A stretch of 12,726 nt of DNA. Source: Bacteroides sp. (GTDB lineage Bacteria > Bacteroidota > Bacteroidia > Bacteroidales > Bacteroidaceae). The notes under the pieces are model-generated. The model did no database searches. It was not told the origin of the DNA and was given only the letters and a program-made list of their open reading frames with translations. Below are positions 7,726 to 12,726 of the stretch, piece by piece. The stretch is taken from positions 1 through 12,726 of the forward strand of contig DXOJ01000684.1 in the NCBI GenBank assembly GCA_019412865.1. Reading direction: 5' to 3'. A program made the position numbers and the translations under genes. Within the stretch, counting starts at the first letter, position 1, and each line of letters opens with the position of its first letter.

Positions 7726-9249
7726 TCATTTAGAGTTGTTTCCAAAAATATACTCGTCATCCGGCAACGTCATCTGATAATGGGCTTCAGTCATCGTTTC
7801 AATCCCACAACCATAATAAGTGCTATAATTATGCGCTTTCAAGAAATAGAAAAGTTGACCTTCCGCGAAATATTCTTTTCTATATTCTTTCATTATCTCA
7901 TTAATACGTTTAGTCTGGTTTTTGTCTTCTTCCGAAGTATTATCAAGGTCATCATATCCGGTAGTCGGTATTTCATCACTATAAGAGATACCACGTGCAA
8001 AACGTACGGTATTTAACGCGTCAGCACTTTCCGATGCAGAAGGAACACATTCTGCTACAATATAATACATTTCGGGTAAGCGTATCAAAGGGATAGCGTC
8101 AGCACCGGAATAAGCATATCCGCCATTCAAAGGTTTCTGATTATATTTTCTACAAAAAACATCTGTCCGACTTGCCCCATTAATAACCTCAAACATTTCC
8201 GTATTTTTTCTCCAGTCAGTATTCCCTGCATCGGCAGTTTCATAGAAGAATTTAAATTTATCTCCATCCAGATAGAAATGTTGCTGAGTATTGGTATTCT
8301 CCATATCCATATAATTTCCAATAAGCAAATTGGAGAATTCATTGACTGTTATTCCAAAGATTTGCTCTGCGTAGCGTATGGAATTGTAATTGGAAGCAGT
8401 CTGCGATTTATACAATGTAAAATACTTAGAGGCAGCAATCACTTGTTTAGCGTACTCTGTGGCCAATCCTTTACTTTCCGCATCACCTTTGTAACAATAT
8501 ACACGAGCCAGCATAGCTTTAACCGCATATAGATTCATACGAAACTCACGATTGACAAGAAAATGATTTTTATCTATAAAATCTTCATCCGTCTGATCGG
8601 TAAAGAAATCAAGAGGATCACTCTCTTTCAGTAATTTTTCAGCGTCATTCAAATCTTTGAGAATAGCGTCAACCACTTCGCTGGCTGGTAAAACAGGAGT
8701 GGCATCCTTATCAAAAGCAATACGGTAGGGTATAGCTTTGGATGCAGGATGTTCTTTATAAACAGGACCGAACATACGCAACAAATCAAAGTGAAGAAAA
8801 GCGCGAAGCCCGAGTGCCTCTCCCTTCATAGTTTCATAATAGCGTTCGGTAACTAAAACATCTTTATTTTTGTCTACGTACTCCAAGAAGTTATTAATAT
8901 TGGCTATGATGTTATACATCGTTGAGTAAATCCCATTCTTCTTACTCAAAAACATGTTCTCATAATCGAACACGATACTTTGGTCGAAAACAGCATTTGT
9001 ATTATACCCCGGATAATCGGAATATAATCCTGCCAACTCATCCAAATAAGCATAAGTCAAGTCTCCGGCATATAATGTCGTGGTTCCCAACTTCAAATAA
9101 ATACCTGTAAGCGCATCCTTAAATCCTGATTCCGACTCAAATTGCTTGTCGGTAGGAATAGAAGTCTTCGGAGATACATCCAACCAGTCGCTGCAAGACA
9201 TAAGTCCCAGCATTGTTGTTGTTAATAGTATATATATTATCTGTTTCAT
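7726..9249 (-). CDS. SusD/RagB family nutrient-binding outer-membrane lipoprotein
   Basis: This 507-residue protein has a lipobox LMSC (lipidated Cys19) followed by the SusD-typical start SDWLDVSPKTSIPTDKQF. Its length is usual for the family. The N-terminal helical TPR-like part includes a GEALGLRAFLHFDLLRMFG segment typical of the SusD_3 region. The C-terminal SusD_RagB region has RLPEMYYIVAE (390-400) and INEIMKEYRKEYFAEGQLFY (449 onward). It should sit on the outer face of the outer membrane as the lid over the SusC barrel, capturing substrate for import. It follows SusC by 16 bases and precedes the DUF4843 lipoprotein by 9 bases, ending in tandem TGA codons (7723-7728). The substrate cannot be read from the sequence. 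The protease genes downstream favour peptides over glycans. Confidence 0.96.
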   Translation of the reverse strand: MKQIIYILLTTTMLGLMSCSDWLDVSPKTSIPTDKQFESESGFKDALTGIYLKLGTTTLYAGDLTYAYLDELAGLYSDYPGYNTNAVFDQSIVFDYENMFLSKKNGIYSTMYNIIANINNFLEYVDKNKDVLVTERYYETMKGEALGLRAFLHFDLLRMFGPVYKEHPASKAIPYRIAFDKDATPVLPASEVVDAILKDLNDAEKLLKESDPLDFFTDQTDEDFIDKNHFLVNREFRMNLYAVKAMLARVYCYKGDAESKGLATEYAKQVIAASKYFTLYKSQTASNYNSIRYAEQIFGITVNEFSNLLIGNYMDMENTNTQQHFYLDGDKFKFFYETADAGNTDWRKNTEMFEVINGASRTDVFCRKYNQKPLNGGYAYSGADAIPLIRLPEMYYIVAECVPSASESADALNTVRFARGISYSDEIPTTGYDDLDNTSEEDKNQTKRINEIMKEYRKEYFAEGQLFYFLKAHNYSTYYGCGIETMTEAHYQMTLPDDEYIFGNNSK

Positions 9250-9265
9250 ACAAATAGGTTTTTAA

Positions 9266-12200
9266 TTAGAAAGCAACATTCAGAGCAAATGTAAACTGAC
9301 GGGAATACGGATAGTACAAACCTCTTTCGCGTTTCACTGTAGACCAATAGAAAAAGTCTTCCATATTAAACGTCACTTTAGCGGAACTCAATCCCCAATG
9401 ACTAATAAATTTTGTATTAGTACGATCCATACGATAGTAAACAGACAACGAACTTCCCTGGAATATATTTTCATCCATTATAAACCGGGAAGTGGCTTTC
9501 GTTTCCAAACCGTTAGGATTAAGAATACGGAACTGTGCCTTATCACCCGGTTTCGCCCAACGTAGCTGAGTTACCCGTCGATCTACATTATATTTCAAAT
9601 TAGCATTTTCCACCTTGTCAAGCAAGGTCTGATTATATACCTGACCGCCAAACTGATACCTGAAGCTGACATCTGCTCCCCAACCTCTGTATGTAAAGGA
9701 AGAATTAATATATCCTTGCCATTTAGGTTCTGTATTACCAATAGGTACTACATCATTCGCACTCCAGTTAACGGCACTCGTCATCTCCCCGTTACGTTTC
9801 AATAATATTTCATCTCCGGAAGCCGGATCAATACCTAATGAACGTACTACCCAGATACGGGAAAGAGATTCACCTTCTTCATAACGTGGCAACGGCGTAT
9901 CTTTTAAATCTGATGCACTTTTATCATTTCTGTATTTCATCGCTTCCGATATTTTCAATAGTTTGTCAGTATTATGAGAACCGTTTACTGTAATTGTCCA
10001 ATAAGCTTGTTTAGCAGTGTTTTTATAAGGAATAGCCGAGAGAGAAATTTCCCAACCCTTATTCTCTATCTTTCCCAGATTTTCCGGATAACTGCTGAAA
10101 CCAAGAGAAGGAGCAAGACTTATATTGGCAACCATATTATCTGTTATTTTCCGATAATATTCCACACGTGCAGTAAAACGCTGATCGAAAAACCCGAGTT
10201 CCAAGGCAAGATTAGTACTTTTTGTAGTCTGCCATTTTAAACTTTCATTATGCATAGCCAAGATTTCCGAACCTGTTGCATCCGACGAGTAATAAGGAAG
10301 CAGTAAATTGGAATATGTATAATAACCATGTGCCTGATAAGGATCAAAACCTTGGGAACCGGTCGTACCGTATGTACCCCTCAAAATAAAATCAGAAATA
10401 AAAGATACATCTTTCAAAAAGTTCTCTTTTTTCAAATCCCAACGTAATCCGGTTGACCAGAAAGGAGCCCAACGGTTATTTTTTCCAAATTGAGAAGAAC
10501 CGTCCAAGCGTATATTAAAGTCGAACGAATACTTATATTTATAAGAATAGCCTCCAGCAACTACCCAACCAATGGAGCGCGTTGTCCTCTCATCTCCTGT
10601 CACCTTCTCATTATATTTCTTACCAAACAACAAGTTATCCATATTATCATTCGGGAAACCAGTCACATAGTTTCCATAAGTCTCCGAATTATTCTCCAAT
10701 ACACTCATACGTGCATTAGCAGTCAGGTAGTGATCTTCCAGTTGCTTATTCCAGCTTCCTGTTAAATCTATGCCCCAATTGACAGCTTCGCTCTGACTTC
10801 TGCGGTAATCACCTCTTAAGGTAGGATCAGTCACATTATCAAAAAGCGTATGTTGTGCAGGACGAAAAATATCACGATGTCCTACGCTCTTGGACAGATT
10901 AAAAGCTCCTTCAAACCGTAATTCATTAGTAGGATTATATTCCACCTTGAAAAGTTCACGTACTGTAAAGTTTTTACTTTGGTCTTTACTGTTGAATGTC
11001 GTATTATACATCGGATTCAGGTAGCTCGACTCACCACCCACTCCTTCAAAATTATCAAGCCGTTTTTGTATTTCTCCGTTCTCTCCATACGGACGCAGAT
11101 AAGGATTCAAGCGGGTATATTCACTAAAACTTCCCCACGGAGACTCATTAGCCACCGAATTATCCAACGTAATGCTATTCTTTAACAACACCTTTTTCAG
11201 ACGATACTGAAAATCAAGTGAACCGGTCAGTACATCACGTTTGCTGTCTTTCATCACACCCGGAGAACTATTATATCCGACATACATCCGATAGCGTAAG
11301 GCTTCATCACCACCTTCCAGCGTAACTGTATGTCGTTGTTGGAAAGCTGTTTGCAAAGGCTTGTCCAGCCAATAAGTATTTACTCCTGCCAGCACTTCAC
11401 GCAATTTAGATTGATAGAGCTGCCATTTTTCAACTGTTTCGCCGCCGTATGTATAAAGTCCGCTTTGCAACTCTGCATCTATCTTCTCTCTTGCATTCAT
11501 CAAGTTATACCCGGTCATATCCGGAGCTTCAATACGAAGTTCCCCACCATAAGTCACCCAAATCCGTCCCGGTTTGGGAGTCTTGCTTTCGATAACAATT
11601 ACTCCATTTGCCGCACGCGAACCATAAATAGCCGTAGCTGCCGCATCTTTCAACACAACGATGGAAGCAACACGGTCGGGATCCATATCAGCAAGTGTCT
11701 GTATACTGATTTCAAATCCGTCCATGATAAGCAGCGGTTGATTGGCATAGGTCTCATATTCGCCCTGAACTGCCAGCACATCATTACTGGTAGAATTAAA
11801 ATCTACCGCAGACTGTGTAGCCATATCCATATTTGCACCGCCACGCATACGCATATCAGGCAGATTATTCGGATTAGACCCCATATTGATATTATCCATG
11901 ATGCGAAGCCCGGGAGCGACAGCAGCTATCGCTTTAGCCACATTATTCGTACTATATTTTTTCAGGTCTTCACCCTTGATAGTAACAGCAGAACCGGTGA
12001 ATCCCTCTTTCTTCCTATTGAACATACCTGTCACCACTACCTCATCCAGTGCCTTTGTATCAGACTTCATCACTACCGACATATAGGATGAAGGATTCAA
12101 GAACTGGGTTTCCAAACCTACATACGATATTCTGACTCGGCTATCTTTCGGAACATCAGAGAGCTGAAAATTACCATTATTATCTGTAATAGTACGGATA

Positions 12201-12619
12201 TTACTAGAACCTTCCACTATAATAGTAGCACCAATAACCGGAAATCCGTCTTCCTCGGAAAAAACTTTTCCCTTTACTTGTGAGAAAAACTTCTTAGAAT
12301 CTTTTTTTGTGATATTTATGAATTGTCCGTCAATGTGGTATTTTAACGGATTTTTTCCAATAATCACTTTCAATGCTTCATCAACTGTAGCTTTTTCTAC
12401 TTTTCCTGTAGAAGTATAAGAACTGATTTCATCGTAGATAAAAAGCACTTTATATCCCGATACCTTTTCAAAACGTTTAAAAATAGAGGGCAACCCTTCA
12501 TTTTTAAACTCCATTGTTAGTTGCTTTTCCTTACCTGTTTGTGCTTCAACACGCCATGAATAAGCAAAAAGGAAAAACAAGAATAAAACAATGAACTTTT
12601 GTGCTTGATTCTTTTTCAT
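9266..12619 (-). CDS. SusC/RagA family TonB-dependent outer-membrane transporter with N-terminal STN domain
   Basis: This 1117-residue protein has a type I signal peptide (hydrophobic 9-20, cleavage after VEA, residue 26). An STN (secretin/TonB short N-terminal) domain follows at about 33-105. Next comes a carboxypeptidase-regulatory-like beta domain at about 115-190 (VKGKVFSEEDGFPVIGATI), then the SusC TonB-box-like DEVVVTG at 192-198. The plug domain carries the SusC signature VLKDAAATAIYGSRAANGVIVI (about 322-345). The rest is a large outer-membrane beta-barrel ending in an aromatic residue (FALNVAF). It imports an oligomeric substrate across the outer membrane using TonB energy, with the SusD lipoprotein as lid. 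The STN domain is the part that in FecA-like transducers contacts a periplasmic anti-sigma factor, so this transporter probably also signals its own induction. The ATG at 12617-12619 gives a complete signal peptide and is preceded by a candidate promoter. It is the first gene of the operon. Confidence 0.97.
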   Translation of the reverse strand: MKKNQAQKFIVLFLFFLFAYSWRVEAQTGKEKQLTMEFKNEGLPSIFKRFEKVSGYKVLFIYDEISSYTSTGKVEKATVDEALKVIIGKNPLKYHIDGQFINITKKDSKKFFSQVKGKVFSEEDGFPVIGATIIVEGSSNIRTITDNNGNFQLSDVPKDSRVRISYVGLETQFLNPSSYMSVVMKSDTKALDEVVVTGMFNRKKEGFTGSAVTIKGEDLKKYSTNNVAKAIAAVAPGLRIMDNINMGSNPNNLPDMRMRGGANMDMATQSAVDFNSTSNDVLAVQGEYETYANQPLLIMDGFEISIQTLADMDPDRVASIVVLKDAAATAIYGSRAANGVIVIESKTPKPGRIWVTYGGELRIEAPDMTGYNLMNAREKIDAELQSGLYTYGGETVEKWQLYQSKLREVLAGVNTYWLDKPLQTAFQQRHTVTLEGGDEALRYRMYVGYNSSPGVMKDSKRDVLTGSLDFQYRLKKVLLKNSITLDNSVANESPWGSFSEYTRLNPYLRPYGENGEIQKRLDNFEGVGGESSYLNPMYNTTFNSKDQSKNFTVRELFKVEYNPTNELRFEGAFNLSKSVGHRDIFRPAQHTLFDNVTDPTLRGDYRRSQSEAVNWGIDLTGSWNKQLEDHYLTANARMSVLENNSETYGNYVTGFPNDNMDNLLFGKKYNEKVTGDERTTRSIGWVVAGGYSYKYKYSFDFNIRLDGSSQFGKNNRWAPFWSTGLRWDLKKENFLKDVSFISDFILRGTYGTTGSQGFDPYQAHGYYTYSNLLLPYYSSDATGSEILAMHNESLKWQTTKSTNLALELGFFDQRFTARVEYYRKITDNMVANISLAPSLGFSSYPENLGKIENKGWEISLSAIPYKNTAKQAYWTITVNGSHNTDKLLKISEAMKYRNDKSASDLKDTPLPRYEEGESLSRIWVVRSLGIDPASGDEILLKRNGEMTSAVNWSANDVVPIGNTEPKWQGYINSSFTYRGWGADVSFRYQFGGQVYNQTLLDKVENANLKYNVDRRVTQLRWAKPGDKAQFRILNPNGLETKATSRFIMDENIFQGSSLSVYYRMDRTNTKFISHWGLSSAKVTFNMEDFFYWSTVKRERGLYYPYSRQFTFALNVAF

Positions 12620-12657
12620 AAGCCTGAATAGTTAAATAATATTTCATTCTTTTAATT

Positions 12658-12690
12658 GTATACGAAGTTTAAAAAAGAATGGTTACCCTT
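12658..12690 (-). promoter_or_regulatory. Candidate ECF-sigma promoter of the susC-led operon
   Basis: On the minus strand AAGGGTAACC (12681-12690) is followed, 16 bases after its last base, by CGTATAC (12658-12664). The layout TAACC-N16-CGT resembles the TAAAT-N16/17-CGT pattern of FecI/PvdS-type ECF sigma promoters. An A/T-rich tract with eight T's on the plus strand (12698-12705) lies upstream and could act as an UP-like element. The downstream edge is 38 bases from the SusC ATG, so a start site near 12650 would leave a leader of about 30 bases. No Bacteroides TAnnTTTG element is present in 12620-12726. The STN domain of the encoded transporter supports ECF control, but the exact Bacteroides ECF consensus is not something I can verify here. 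Confidence 0.45.
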
Positions 12691-12726
12691 AAAAGAGTTT
12701 TTTTTCAGAAATATATTTTTCTATTC

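Noticed and set aside
11330..12091. A 253-codon open frame on the plus strand, inside susC
   Set aside because: It is antisense to the plug and STN-proximal coding region of a well-supported SusC gene. The translation is low-complexity in character (rich in His, Ile, Ser, Cys), and there is no recognisable domain or start context.
841..12619. A classical glycan polysaccharide utilisation locus
   Set aside because: No carbohydrate-active enzyme is encoded in the operon within the window; the only enzymes are metalloprotease-family proteins.
1..12726. tRNA/rRNA genes, CRISPR arrays, insertion sequences or integrase sites
   Set aside because: No repeat-spacer pattern, terminal inverted repeats, transposase or recombinase motifs, or tRNA-like cloverleaf with a T-loop consensus was recognised by eye. 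The coding genes account for nearly the whole window.

Overview
The window looks like a Bacteroides-type genome (phylum Bacteroidota). The evidence is a SusC/SusD outer-membrane pair, lipoproteins with acidic residues just after the lipid-modified cysteine, moderate A+T-rich composition, A/T-rich leaders without strong Shine-Dalgarno sequences, and one good match to the Bacteroides -7 promoter element (TAnnTTTG). Every gene I can support is on the minus strand, so transcription runs from high to low coordinates.

Layout in transcription order: an upstream region (12620-12726) with a candidate ECF-sigma promoter; a SusC/RagA-type TonB-dependent transporter with an N-terminal STN domain (9266-12619); a SusD/RagB lipoprotein (7726-9249); a DUF4843-type lipoprotein (7033-7716); a PKD-like (PKD_6-type) lipoprotein (5342-7015); a metzincin-type zinc metalloprotease (2978-5326); and a paralogue of that protease in which all three zinc-binding histidines and the Met-turn are gone (841-2952). 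Gaps between these six genes are 9-25 bases, so they form one tight operon. After a 115-base spacer carrying a -7 promoter element lies a separate gene for a COG0731-like radical SAM protein, whose 3' end is cut off by the window edge.

How the genes probably work together (inference): SusC and SusD form a surface bin that imports an oligomer, with two extra surface lipoproteins as accessory binding subunits. The degradative genes are proteases with type I signal peptides, and there are no glycoside hydrolases, lyases, sulfatases or esterases. The locus therefore looks like a peptide/protein utilisation locus rather than a glycan one. The STN domain implies control by a FecI/FecR-like sigma/anti-sigma pair, which is not in the window.

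The most unusual point is the pairing of an apparently active metalloprotease with an intact, full-length pseudoprotease paralogue directly downstream. Their sequences align without gaps up to the active site, where the ligands are substituted His to Glu, Tyr and Arg. No RNA genes, mobile elements, CRISPR arrays or long repeats were seen.
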